A stretch of 64,000 bases of DNA. It comes from Nitrospirota bacterium (GTDB taxonomy: Bacteria > Nitrospirota > Thermodesulfovibrionia > UBA6902 > DSMQ01). The notes under the pieces were generated by a model that was given only the letters and a program-made list of their open reading frames with translations, searched no databases and was not told where the DNA came from. The stretch is from positions 1 through 64,000 of the forward strand of contig JACQXB010000016.1 of assembly GCA_016208965.1 (NCBI GenBank), read 5' to 3'. Of the stretch, positions 38,646 to 48,671 are shown piece after piece. Both the position numbers and the translations under genes were made by a program. Numbering within the stretch: position 1 is the stretch's first letter; the number at the start of each line of letters is the position of its first letter.

Positions 38646-39233
38646 ATGAAAAGGCTAATGATAGTTTTAGGAGTTTTACTTGTTTTCAGTGTATCAGCAC
38701 TTGCACAGATGGAAGGACAGAAAGGTGAAATGGGAAAAGGCATGATGGAACAAAAGAGCCAGATGACGGAGCAAAAGGGAATGATGGAAAAGTGCCAGAT
38801 CATGATGAAGCAGGACATGATGCAGATGATGATGGACATGATGAATATGCAGGAAAAGATGATGATGGCACCTAATGCTGATGAGAAAAAACAGATGATG
38901 AAAGACATGTCCCAGATGAAAGAAAAGATGCAAAAGATAATGTCCATGCACATGGGGGCAATGATGAGGCAGTCTGTATATGATTTACAGGCTAAACTGA
39001 AATGTGCAGAGCAATGGCTCAAGAAAGCAATAGATCTTCATGAAATACACATAAAAGACCCAAAAACAGCAACTGAAGCTTCCCAGATGGAAATGATGGA
39101 GCAGATGGAAAATGCATATAAGTGTATTACTACAGGCTTAGAAACGACTGAAACACCTGCAAAAGTACATGAAGGGGAAAAGACCAAAAGAGAAGACTTC
39201 CCTAAAACCGAGCAGCATAAGCATTCGCATTAA
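38646..39233 (+). CDS. Secreted methionine-rich, His-tailed putative copper-binding protein
   Basis: Signal peptide LMIVLGVLLVFSVSALA; MMKQDMMQMMMDMMNMQEKMMMAPN..., C-terminal EQHKHSH; upstream of CopA. Confidence 0.75.
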   Translation: MKRLMIVLGVLLVFSVSALAQMEGQKGEMGKGMMEQKSQMTEQKGMMEKCQIMMKQDMMQMMMDMMNMQEKMMMAPNADEKKQMMKDMSQMKEKMQKIMSMHMGAMMRQSVYDLQAKLKCAEQWLKKAIDLHEIHIKDPKTATEASQMEMMEQMENAYKCITTGLETTETPAKVHEGEKTKREDFPKTEQHKHSH

Positions 39234-39265
39234 TCAGACGCAAGGCAATAATATGAGGAGGGAAA

Positions 39266-41638
39266 ATGCAAGTTGTAGACCCCGTATGCAAGATGACTAT
39301 AGAAGATAAGGATGCTGTAGGTGCATCTACATACAAAGGTGCTGCATATTATTTTTGCTCAAAATCCTGCAAAGAAGAGTTTGCTCAAAATCCTGAATCC
39401 TTTATTGGTGAAAAAATCCCCCCTCACCCCCCTTTAGCAAAGGGGGGAAGGGGGGAAATGGCTAAAGATCCCATATGCGGGATGGTTATTCCCAAAGAAC
39501 GTTCCATAAAAAGAGAGAGCGGGGGCAGGTCTTATTATTTTTGCAGTGAAAATTGCGTAAGGACATTCGAATCGCCTGAAGCAGAGCTGAAGGCTATGAA
39601 GAGACGGGTTGCTATTGCTCTTACAGGCGTTCTTGCTTTAGCTGTTTTCAGGGCAGCAGTTTTTTTGGGTCTTGCAGCAGGTGCAACCGTTCTTACCTGG
39701 GTGCCAATCTCGTGGCTTCCCTGGTTCACATGGGGAGTATGGCTTTTCATTATCACAACGCCAATAATGATATTTGGAGGTAAGGGATTTTTCATAGGTG
39801 CATACCATGCTATAAAAAAACGTGTTGCTAATATGGATCTCCTGATAGCTCTCGGGACTTCCACAGCATACATCTACAGCGCCTTCGTCGTATTCTTTCC
39901 CGGTGTGCTGCCTGTTGAGGAAAAGAATGTCTATTTTGAGGTTTCTGCAATTATTATCGCCTTTGTACTCCTTGGAAAGTATATGGAGGAAATAATCAAA
40001 AAGAGGAGTTCCGCAGCGATCAGAAAACTCCTCGATCTTAAACCCCAGACAGCGAGGGTTATAAGAAAGGGGTCAAGGGGTCAAGGGGTCGGGGGGTCAA
40101 GTGAAGAAGTTGAAATGGAAATACCAGCAGAGGCTGTTATGGTGGATGAGATAGTTATTGTAAGGCCTGGCGAAAAGATACCGACCGATGGAATTGTTAC
40201 AGAAGGGCATTCGTCTGTTGATGAGAAGATGCTGACCGGCGAGAGTGTCCCTATTGAAAAAAAGACAGGTGATAATGTAATCGGTGGGACAATCAATAAG
40301 GTCGGCTCGTTTAAATTCAGGGCTACAAGAATTGGTGCTGATACTACATTGAGTCAGATAATTAAACTGGTGGAGGAGGCACAGGCATCATCATCGCAAA
40401 TTCAGAGACTTGCTGACAAGGTTGCATCCTTTTTTGTCCCGGCTGTTATCGGTGTTGCCTTCTTATCAGCTATTGTGTGGGTACTAACTGGAAACTCCAC
40501 AATGGCGCTTTTATCATTTGTTGCCGTGCTGATAATCGCATGCCCTTGTGCACTCGGCATAGCGACTCCGGCTGCATTGATGGTTGGTGTCGGCAAAGGC
40601 GCGGAACTGGGAATACTGATAAGGGGAGCTGAATACCTTGAAAGGGCGGAGAAGTTAAAAGCGGTGGTATTCGACAAAACAGGCACCCTCACGAAGGGAG
40701 AACCGGAAGTGACGGAAATAATAGCAGTCAGCAGTCAGCAGTCAGCAGTCAGCGAAAAGGACGTGCTTAAGCTTGCAGCCATGGCTGAGAAAGGTTCTGA
40801 ACATCCTCTGGCTGAGGCAATTTTAAAAAGGGCGAATATGGCTGGACTTGCAATACCCGATGCAGAGGAATTTGAGGCTATTCCAGGGCATGGTGTTAAA
40901 GTAAAATCTCAGGGAAGAGAAATCCTAATCGGCAACAGAAGGCTTATGAAAGACATGGGTATTGATATTCAGGATAAAGAGTCTGTGATCTCCGGGCTTG
41001 AAGAAAAGGGCAATACCGTAATGCTTGTTGCCATCAATCCCCCTCACCCCCCTTTGATAAAGGGGGGTGAGGGGGGATTATTGGGATTTATTGCAGTGGC
41101 AGATACTTTAAAAGAGCATGCTAAAGATGTGGTTCAAGGACTTAAAAATGAAAGGGTTGAGGTTGTTATGCTTACAGGCGACAATGAAAGGACAGCAAGG
41201 GCAATTGGTTCAAGGATAGGGATTGAAAAAATCATATCTAATGTCCTCCCCGGAGATAAGGCAAAAGTGATAAAAGAGCTTCAGGCTGAAGGAAAAGTTG
41301 TGGCAATGGTGGGAGATGGTATAAATGATTCCCCGGCACTTGCTCAGGCAGACATCGGGATAGCCATAGGAAGCGGCTCTGATGTGGCAAAAGAGACAGG
41401 AGGCATTATACTGGTAAGGGACGACCTGAGAGATGTAATCAAGGGCATAAAGCTCAGCAGGGTAACAATGCAAAAGATTAAACAGAACCTTTTTTGGGCA
41501 TTTTTTTATAATACTGTTGCCATTCCCGTGGCTGCCTTTGGTCTGTTAAATCCAATTATTGCTGCTGCTGCGATGGCATTAAGTTCTCTCTCTGTTGTCA
41601 GCAACTCGGCACTTTTAAAAAGGGTAAAGATTGAGTGA
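39266..41638 (+). CDS. copA: Copper-translocating P1B-type ATPase with two N-terminal YHS domains
   Basis: Two CKM/CGM...YYFCS..C YHS motifs, [47 protein letters not shown]; three or four repeat-encoded insertions. Confidence 0.94.
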   Translation: MQVVDPVCKMTIEDKDAVGASTYKGAAYYFCSKSCKEEFAQNPESFIGEKIPPHPPLAKGGRGEMAKDPICGMVIPKERSIKRESGGRSYYFCSENCVRTFESPEAELKAMKRRVAIALTGVLALAVFRAAVFLGLAAGATVLTWVPISWLPWFTWGVWLFIITTPIMIFGGKGFFIGAYHAIKKRVANMDLLIALGTSTAYIYSAFVVFFPGVLPVEEKNVYFEVSAIIIAFVLLGKYMEEIIKKRSSAAIRKLLDLKPQTARVIRKGSRGQGVGGSSEEVEMEIPAEAVMVDEIVIVRPGEKIPTDGIVTEGHSSVDEKMLTGESVPIEKKTGDNVIGGTINKVGSFKFRATRIGADTTLSQIIKLVEEAQASSSQIQRLADKVASFFVPAVIGVAFLSAIVWVLTGNSTMALLSFVAVLIIACPCALGIATPAALMVGVGKGAELGILIRGAEYLERAEKLKAVVFDKTGTLTKGEPEVTEIIAVSSQQSAVSEKDVLKLAAMAEKGSEHPLAEAILKRANMAGLAIPDAEEFEAIPGHGVKVKSQGREILIGNRRLMKDMGIDIQDKESVISGLEEKGNTVMLVAINPPHPPLIKGGEGGLLGFIAVADTLKEHAKDVVQGLKNERVEVVMLTGDNERTARAIGSRIGIEKIISNVLPGDKAKVIKELQAEGKVVAMVGDGINDSPALAQADIGIAIGSGSDVAKETGGIILVRDDLRDVIKGIKLSRVTMQKIKQNLFWAFFYNTVAIPVAAFGLLNPIIAAAAMALSSLSVVSNSALLKRVKIE

Positions 41639-41659
41639 ATATATCAAATCTTATGAACT

Positions 41660-41805
41660 ATTAAGGGTCTCAAAATTGAATGGACATTAATCTGAAAATC
41701 TCCCCTCGCCCCTCTTTGCCAAAGAGGGGAAATCCCTCCCTTTAGCAAAGGGAGGTTAGGAGGGATTTTATAAATTAATGTATTCACTATTATGAGACTG
41801 TTAAT
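41660..41805. repeat. Dispersed TIR element (copy A) carrying CCCCTC...GAGGGG palindromes
   Basis: Near-identical to 58053-58202; ends gtctca.../...tgagac inverted. Confidence 0.88.
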
Positions 41806-41844
41806 AAGTAACTTAGGTAGAAAATAAATACAGGGAGGTTTCAA

Positions 41845-42342
41845 ATGCCAGATGAACATTCCTTTGATATTGTAAGCAAGGTAGACCTTCAGGAAGTTTC
41901 AAATGCCGTTCTGCAGGCAATGAAGGAGATAGGGCAAAGATTTGATTTTAAAGGGAGTAAAAGCAATATAGAGCTTGATAAGGCAAAAAATGAAATTACC
42001 ATTATATCAGACGATGAATACAGGCTCAAAAGTGTAGTTGATATACTTCAAGGCAAACTGGTTAAAAGAAACGTATCTCTTAAAGCATTAGTCTATAGCA
42101 AGATAGAGCCTTCACTCTCTGGAACTGTGAAGCAGGTCATAAGTATTCAGCAGGGAATTCCGACTGAAAAGGCAAAAGAGATTGTAAAAATTATTAAAGA
42201 CACCAAGCTTAAAGTTCAGTCTGAAATCCAGAAAGATCAGGTCAGGGTCAGGGCAAAAAAGATTGATGACCTGCAGGTAGTAATAGGGCTTTTAAGAGAA
42301 AAAGACATGGGGATACATATGGAGTTTGTGAATTACAGATAA
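41845..42342 (+). CDS. yajQ: YajQ family nucleotide-binding protein
   Basis: [42 protein letters not shown]...[19 protein letters not shown]. Confidence 0.96.
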   Translation: MPDEHSFDIVSKVDLQEVSNAVLQAMKEIGQRFDFKGSKSNIELDKAKNEITIISDDEYRLKSVVDILQGKLVKRNVSLKALVYSKIEPSLSGTVKQVISIQQGIPTEKAKEIVKIIKDTKLKVQSEIQKDQVRVRAKKIDDLQVVIGLLREKDMGIHMEFVNYR

Positions 42343-42384
42343 TCTTACTATCTAACCCTCCAGTTTATTGTATAATATCGCATT

Positions 42385-44529
42385 ATGGCTTTCTGGCATG
42401 ATATAGAACGGGATTATAAGGCTATCTTTGAGAGAGACCCGGCAGTAAGAAACGGGCTTGAAATTATCTTTGCATATCCCGGATTCCATGCGATATTTCT
42501 TCACAGGATTAACCATTTCCTTTGGAACATAGGCATTCCTGTTATCCCAAGATTTCTATCACACATAGGAAGATTTCTCACAGGCATTGAGATACATCCG
42601 TGTGCAAAGATTGGTGCGGGTTTTTTCATTGACCACGGCATGGGTGTAGTTATAGGAGAGACATCTGAGATAGGGGAAAACGCAACTCTTTATCAGGGAG
42701 TTACACTTGGAGGCACGGGCAAGGAAAAAGGTAAGAGGCACCCTACGCTTGGCAATAATGTAGTTGTTGGGACAGGGGCAAAGATCCTCGGTGCGATAAC
42801 AATCGGAGATAATGTTGCAATAGGCGCTAATTCAGTAGTGCTTAAATCCATTCCCGGAAACTCAATTGTTGTAGGTGTTCCGGGAAGGGTAACAAAAAAG
42901 AGAATAATAAGGATGACAACAGAGGAAGGTTTGATAGAGGTGATGGATCATTTCCCTGACCCTTTATTAGAGAGGCTTGAAGAGCTTGAAACTAAGGTCA
43001 CTGAGCTTGAAAAGGATATTGAGGCAATGGAAAAACAAAAAGAGAGAGATAAGGTAATGAGGGTATACAACACGCTTACTGGAAAGAAGGAGGAGTTTAT
43101 TTCCATTAATCCCGGCAAGGTAGGCATGTATGTATGCGGGATAACTGCTTATGATGTATGTCATCTGGGGCATGCAAGAAGCGCTATAGTTTTTGATGTC
43201 ATGAAGAGATATATGAGATACAGCGGATTTGAGGTAAGGCATGTCAGAAACATTACTGACATTGACGACAAAATAATTAAAAGGGCAGCACAGGAAGGTG
43301 TCTCTACTGTGGATATTGCAAAGAAATATACAGAAGAATACTACAGAGATATGGACAGACTCGGGGTAAGCAGGGCTGATGTTGAACCAAAGGCAACCGA
43401 GCATATCCCTGAGATGATTGAGATTATAAAAGGGCTGATTGAGAGTGGATATGCATACAGTGTTCATGGGGATGTATATTTCAGGGTCAGCAGGTTTTCT
43501 GATTACGGGAAACTTTCAAGAAGAAGCCTTGATGACATGATGGCAGGGGCAAGGGTTGAGGTGGATGAGAAAAAGGAGAATCCGCTGGATTTTGCATTGT
43601 GGAAGGCGTCAAAACCGGGTGAGCCGTGGTGGGACAGCCCATGGGGAAAAGGAAGACCGGGCTGGCATATAGAATGCACTGCAATGTCGATGAAGTATAT
43701 GAAGTATATGGGAGAGAGTTTTGATATTCATGGAGGAGGCGCGGATTTAATCTTTCCGCATCATGAAAATGAAATTGCGCAGTCAGAGGCATTTACAGGC
43801 AGGCCTTTTGTAAGATACTGGCTTCACAATGGGTTTATTACTGTTGACAAGGAAAAGATGTCCAAGTCTTTGGGGAATTTCTTCACGATTAAGGAGATTC
43901 TTGATAAGTATGACCCTGAGGTTGTGAGATACTTTCTACTTTCAACCCATTACAGAAGCCCGATAGAGTTTTCTGATGCGCAGTTAAGTGAATCTGAGGT
44001 CTCTATTGATAGATACTATTCAACTGTATTAAGGGTCAATGACTTCTTAAATGAGCCATCAGCCATCAGCCATCAGCCATCAGCCATTAAAGTGGTTGAA
44101 GAGTTTGAAAAACAAATATCCTCTTTGAAAGAAAAATTTATGGATGCAATGGATGATGATTTTAATACTGCACTTGCACTTGGACATATTTTTGAACTCA
44201 TAAGGGAAGCAAATAAATTTCTTGATGCCAAGCCAAGAGGGCAGAAGGCAGGGGAGCTTGTTGCAAAATCAAAAGAAGTTTTAACTGAATTAGGCAATAT
44301 TCTTAATATATTTAACAGGACGCCGCATGAATGGTATATCTCGCTTATGAAAGTAAAAAATGTTGGTTTTACCGAAGGGGATATTCTTAATGAAATAACC
44401 AAGAGGCACGGGGCAAGACAGAAGAAAGACTGGGCATTGGCAGATAAGATAAGAAATGAACTGGAAGAAAAAGGTATTATCCTTGAAGATAAAAAGGATA
44501 CAACAAAATGGAAAATTAAGGTTGGTTGA
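42385..44529 (+). CDS. Serine O-acetyltransferase fused in frame to cysteinyl-tRNA synthetase (CysE-CysS)
   Basis: CysE: [40 protein letters not shown]; CysS: [82 protein letters not shown]. Confidence 0.93.
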   Translation: [714 protein letters not shown]

Positions 44530-45269
44530 TGGAGATAGCAGAAGCTCTGAGGCTCGTTCAAGGGAAAATTGTAAACTCTGCACTCAGGGCTGGAAGGAAT
44601 CCCGCTGAAATAAAAATAATTGCGGTTACTAAAACTGTAAGTATTGAACATATTCAGGAGGCAATAGACGCAGGATTAAGGATATTTGGGGAAAACAGGG
44701 TTCAGGAAGCTCAAAAAAAAGTTACAAGTTGCAAGTTGCAAGTTGCAAGTAAAGACAAAGACTCGTTACTCGTTACTCGTTACTCGTTACCTAAGATAGA
44801 ATGGCATTTAATAGGAAATCTACAGAGAAACAAGGCAAAGTATGCGGTTCAGTTATTTGACCTTATTCATACCATTGATTCCATCGGAATTGCAGAGGAA
44901 GTCAATAAACAGGCTGAGAAGATAGGCAAAACCCAAAGGGTTCTTGTTCAGGTTAAATTATCTAAAGAGGAGACAAAACACGGGGTTTCAGAGGAGGATT
45001 TAATGCCCTTGCTTGAAATGATAAGTAATTTGAGAAACTTAAAACTTGAAGGGCTGATGACCATGCCTCCTTTTTTTGATGACCCGGAAAAAGCAAGACT
45101 GTATTTCAGGAGATTAAGAGAATTAAGGGATAATATTAACAAGTTACGAGTTACGAGTTACGAGTTACGAGACTTATCTATGGGTATGTCCAATGACTTT
45201 GAAGTTGCAATAGAAGAAGGGGCAACTATGGTAAGAGTCGGGACGGCGATATTTGGGGTGAGAAGATAA
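44526..45269 (+). CDS. YggS-family PLP homeostasis protein with two repeat insertions
   Basis: KIIAVTKTVSIEHIQEAIDAG..FGENRVQEAQKK, WHLIGNLQRNKAKYAV, LSMGMSNDFEVAIEEGATMVRVGTAIFG. Confidence 0.94.
   Translation: MMEIAEALRLVQGKIVNSALRAGRNPAEIKIIAVTKTVSIEHIQEAIDAGLRIFGENRVQEAQKKVTSCKLQVASKDKDSLLVTRYSLPKIEWHLIGNLQRNKAKYAVQLFDLIHTIDSIGIAEEVNKQAEKIGKTQRVLVQVKLSKEETKHGVSEEDLMPLLEMISNLRNLKLEGLMTMPPFFDDPEKARLYFRRLRELRDNINKLRVTSYELRDLSMGMSNDFEVAIEEGATMVRVGTAIFGVRR
44722..44792. repeat. Heptamer-arm/core element in yggS
   Basis: gttacaagttgcaagttgcaagttgcaagtaaagacaaagactcgttactcgttactcgttactcgttac. Confidence 0.93.
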
Positions 45270-45365
45270 GTGTTCTATGGCTTATAGAAAAAGCGGTTGT
45301 TTTGATATAGAATAATAACCTAAAAGATGCTTGAGTAAATTATCTCGACAGCACTAATTAAGCAA

Positions 45366-45400
45366 CCCCCGTTAGAAAGGACGGGGCTTTCTAACGGGGT
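45366..45400. repeat. CCCCGTTAGAAAG...CTTTCTAACGGGG palindrome
   Basis: ccccgttagaaaggacggggctttctaacgggg; related copies at 23355-23425 and in-frame at 58692-58726. Confidence 0.9.
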
Positions 45401-45407
45401 AAATTAA

Positions 45408-48400
45408 ATGCTAAAGTCCTACGTTAAAAAAATATTTGAAGTTGCGAAAAGAGGCGATGCAAGGGAAGAAAGTTATTACTCCTGTCTTGAAGAACTTTTA
45501 AATGATTATGCTGATTCTATCAACAAAAAACAGATTTATATTACTACCCTTCCTAAAAAGACTGATGCAGGAAATCCTGATTTTAGAATATGGGATGGGA
45601 AACAACACATTATTGGATATATTGAGGCTAAATCACTACATGAAGAAGACTTAACCCATATAGAGCATTCTGAACAGCTTGAAAGATATTTAGACATTTT
45701 CCCTAATCTTATACTCACAAATTTTTTTGAATTCCGTCTTTATCGTGATGGCAATTTAATTGATAAAATTCGGATTGCAAGACCATATGTGATTCACAAG
45801 CTCGGTACAGTCCCTCCTGTTGAAAAAGAAAAGGAATTTTTTGCTCTTCTCGAAAAATTCTTTTCTTTTTCTTTACCCAAAACCTATTCAGCAAAGACCC
45901 TTGCAGTGGAGCTTGCAAAAAGGACAAGGTTTTTAAAAGAACAGGTCATTATTGAAGAATTAAAAACAGAAGAGACTCCCCCCTTTAATTCCCCCCTTAC
46001 CAATGGGGGACTGAGGGGGGTGTATGGTTTTTATGAAGCATTCAAACAATACCTCATAAGTGGCCTTTCAAAAGAAGATTTTGCAGACCTTTATTCTCAG
46101 ACTATCACATACGGGCTTTTTGCTGCCCGAACACGCTCGGAAAACAGCTTTAACAGAAAACTCGCATATGACAGGATTCCAAGGACGATTGGAATATTAA
46201 GGGATGTTTTCAGATTTATTTCTCTTGGTGAATTACCTCAACAGATGGAATGGATAATTGACGATATTTCAGAAGTTTTAGCAGTTACGGATGTTTATAA
46301 AATACTTGATGAGTATTTTCATAAACATAAAGGTAAAGACCCGATTGTACATTTCTATGAAACATTTCTTGCTGAATATGACCCTAAGACAAGAGAAAAA
46401 AGAGGCGTCTATTATACCCCTGAACCAGTAGTTTCTTATATTGTTCGTTCTTTGCACCATATCTTAAAAGAGCATTTTAATAGAGCAGATGGCTTTGCAA
46501 ATGATACAGTCACAGTATTAGACCCTGCTGCAGGAACACTCACTTTTTTAGCTGAAGCTGCTAAGTTGGCAGTGAACGAATTCTCTTTAAAATATGGCGA
46601 AGGAGCAAAAGAAAATTTCATTAAAGAACAAATCCTTAAAAACTTTTACGCCTTTGAATTAATGATGGCGCCGTATGCAATAGGGCATTTGAAAATATCC
46701 TTTCTCCTTGAAGAACTTGGTTACAAACTTCATGAAGATGATAGATTCAAACTCTACCTGACCAATACCTTGGAAATGGAAGAACTTGCGCAGACAGAAC
46801 TTCCCGGAATGGCTTCTCTTTCTGAAGAGTCACATCTTGCAGGCAAAGTCAAAAAAGAACAGCCTATTTTAGTGATACTCGGAAATCCACCCTATTCTGT
46901 AAGCTCTGCAAACAAATCTGACTTCATTGAGAAAGAGATGGAACTATATAAAAAAGATGTCCGTATTGAGAAAAATATCCAGCCTCTTTCAGATGATTAC
47001 ATTAAGTTTATTCGCTTTGCGCACTGGAAAATAGATAAAGCAGGTAAGGGTATTATCGGAATGATTACCAACAATTCTTATCTTTCAGGATTAATTCATC
47101 GCGGAATGCGTAAAAGTTTGCTTGAAAGTTTCAATGAAATTTATATCTTAAATCTTCATGGGAATAGCCGAATTGGAGAGAAATGTCCTGATGGAAGTAA
47201 AGACGAAAATGTCTTTGATATTCAGCAAGGAGTTTCAATCGCATTGTTTGTTAAGAACGACTCTGTCATTGCGAGGAGCAGAGCGACGAAGCAATCTCAT
47301 GAGATTGCCACGCCTTCGGCTCGCAATGACATTACTACTTGCAAAGTTTTCTATCAGGATGTTTACGGACTGAGGAAAAAGAAATACGCATACTTGAATA
47401 AATATTCTACTAACTCAACAAAGTGGATAGAGTTAACACCGACCGATACTTATTATTTCTTTGTAAAGAAAGATTTTTCTCTACAAGCAAAGTATGATAA
47501 GTTTTTGTCTATTCAGGAAATATTTGTTCAATCCTCCAGTGGTGTAAAAACCCATCGTGACCATTTCATAGTAGGATTTACAAAAGAAGAAGTTAAACAG
47601 CGAATTAGAACATTTACCAGTAATTTACCAGATGAAATAGTTACTCAAGGATTGAACTTAAAAGATACGAGAGATTGGAAGGTAAAAACCGCAAGGGAGA
47701 GTCTAAAGAAAATTGATTGGGGAGAATATGTTAGACCATACTCGTATCGCCCTTTTGATAAAAGATATATTTGTTATCTATCAAACCTGATTGATAGAGG
47801 TTGTGACAGATGGGATTTGATGAAGAACTTTTTTAAGGAGAATATTGGGTTAGCAACAACAAGAAGGATGCCAGAAATATTCGGTGTCTCCACTTTTGTA
47901 TGCAATTATGTTGGAGACATACATATAATCGGAGACCAAAACTACTTTTTCCCTCTTTACCTCTACAAAACAAAAGAAGATAATCCTTCAAAGAAACGCT
48001 CTTTTAGCACTTTAATGATGCTCTTTGAGCCGGAAGCAGATTATTTTGTAAAAAAGCCTAATCTATCTCCAGCATTTGTAGAAAAATTAACCAAAGAGTT
48101 TAAGAAAACACCAACCCCCGAACAAATCTTCTTTTACATTTATGCCATTCTCTACTCAAATATTTACCGTATAAAATATGCTGAATTCTTAAAGATAGAT
48201 TTTCCAAGGATTCCTTTTACAAAAGATTATAAATTGTTCAAGAAAATGGGTGATTACGGCGAAAGACTTGTTGATTTACATCTGCTAAAATCATCAGCGC
48301 TTGATTCACCTGTTGCAAAGCTGCAGGGCAAGGGTGATAATAAGATTGAAAAAGTGTGGCTGTCATTGCGAGGCAAAGCCAAAGCAATCTCAAAAGACGA

Positions 48401-48671
48401 GATTCTTCGCTACGCTCAGAATGACAAATTAGTGATTTACATCAACCAGAATCAGTATTTTGAAGGGCTTTCAAATGATGTCTGGGGATATCAAATTGGC
48501 GGTTATCAGGTTTGTGACAAATGGCTAAAAGATAGGAAAGGAAAAAGATTATCACTTGAGGATATAAAATATTACTGCAAGATTGTTACTGCTTTGAAGA
48601 AAACAATTGAAATCCAAAAAGCAATTGATAATGTCTATCCGGAAGTAGAAAAGGAGACTTTATCTTTATGA
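45408..48671 (+). CDS. Type IIG-like restriction enzyme/N6-adenine DNA methyltransferase with in-frame repeats
   Basis: N-terminal nuclease-like PDFRIWDGKQHIIGYIEAKS (PD..D/ExK); VLDPAAGTLTFLAEA and LVILGNPPYSVSS methyltransferase motifs. Confidence 0.88.
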   Translation: MLKSYVKKIFEVAKRGDAREESYYSCLEELLNDYADSINKKQIYITTLPKKTDAGNPDFRIWDGKQHIIGYIEAKSLHEEDLTHIEHSEQLERYLDIFPNLILTNFFEFRLYRDGNLIDKIRIARPYVIHKLGTVPPVEKEKEFFALLEKFFSFSLPKTYSAKTLAVELAKRTRFLKEQVIIEELKTEETPPFNSPLTNGGLRGVYGFYEAFKQYLISGLSKEDFADLYSQTITYGLFAARTRSENSFNRKLAYDRIPRTIGILRDVFRFISLGELPQQMEWIIDDISEVLAVTDVYKILDEYFHKHKGKDPIVHFYETFLAEYDPKTREKRGVYYTPEPVVSYIVRSLHHILKEHFNRADGFANDTVTVLDPAAGTLTFLAEAAKLAVNEFSLKYGEGAKENFIKEQILKNFYAFELMMAPYAIGHLKISFLLEELGYKLHEDDRFKLYLTNTLEMEELAQTELPGMASLSEESHLAGKVKKEQPILVILGNPPYSVSSANKSDFIEKEMELYKKDVRIEKNIQPLSDDYIKFIRFAHWKIDKAGKGIIGMITNNSYLSGLIHRGMRKSLLESFNEIYILNLHGNSRIGEKCPDGSKDENVFDIQQGVSIALFVKNDSVIARSRATKQSHEIATPSARNDITTCKVFYQDVYGLRKKKYAYLNKYSTNSTKWIELTPTDTYYFFVKKDFSLQAKYDKFLSIQEIFVQSSSGVKTHRDHFIVGFTKEEVKQRIRTFTSNLPDEIVTQGLNLKDTRDWKVKTARESLKKIDWGEYVRPYSYRPFDKRYICYLSNLIDRGCDRWDLMKNFFKENIGLATTRRMPEIFGVSTFVCNYVGDIHIIGDQNYFFPLYLYKTKEDNPSKKRSFSTLMMLFEPEADYFVKKPNLSPAFVEKLTKEFKKTPTPEQIFFYIYAILYSNIYRIKYAEFLKIDFPRIPFTKDYKLFKKMGDYGERLVDLHLLKSSALDSPVAKLQGKGDNKIEKVWLSLRGKAKAISKDEILRYAQNDKLVIYINQNQYFEGLSNDVWGYQIGGYQVCDKWLKDRKGKRLSLEDIKYYCKIVTALKKTIEIQKAIDNVYPEVEKETLSL
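47265..47330. repeat. 66-bp gtcattgcgagg...ctcgcaatgac repeat in frame in the RM gene
   Basis: Encodes the ARSRATKQSHEIATPSARND segment. Confidence 0.92.
48362..48425. repeat. gtcattgcgagg...cagaatgac repeat in frame in the RM gene
   Basis: Encodes LRGKAKAISKDEILRYAQND. Confidence 0.92.

Noticed and set aside
38694-38951. Histidine-rich ORF on - strand
   Set aside because: Antisense of the Met-rich (ATG-rich) gene; CAT codons produce artificial His runs.
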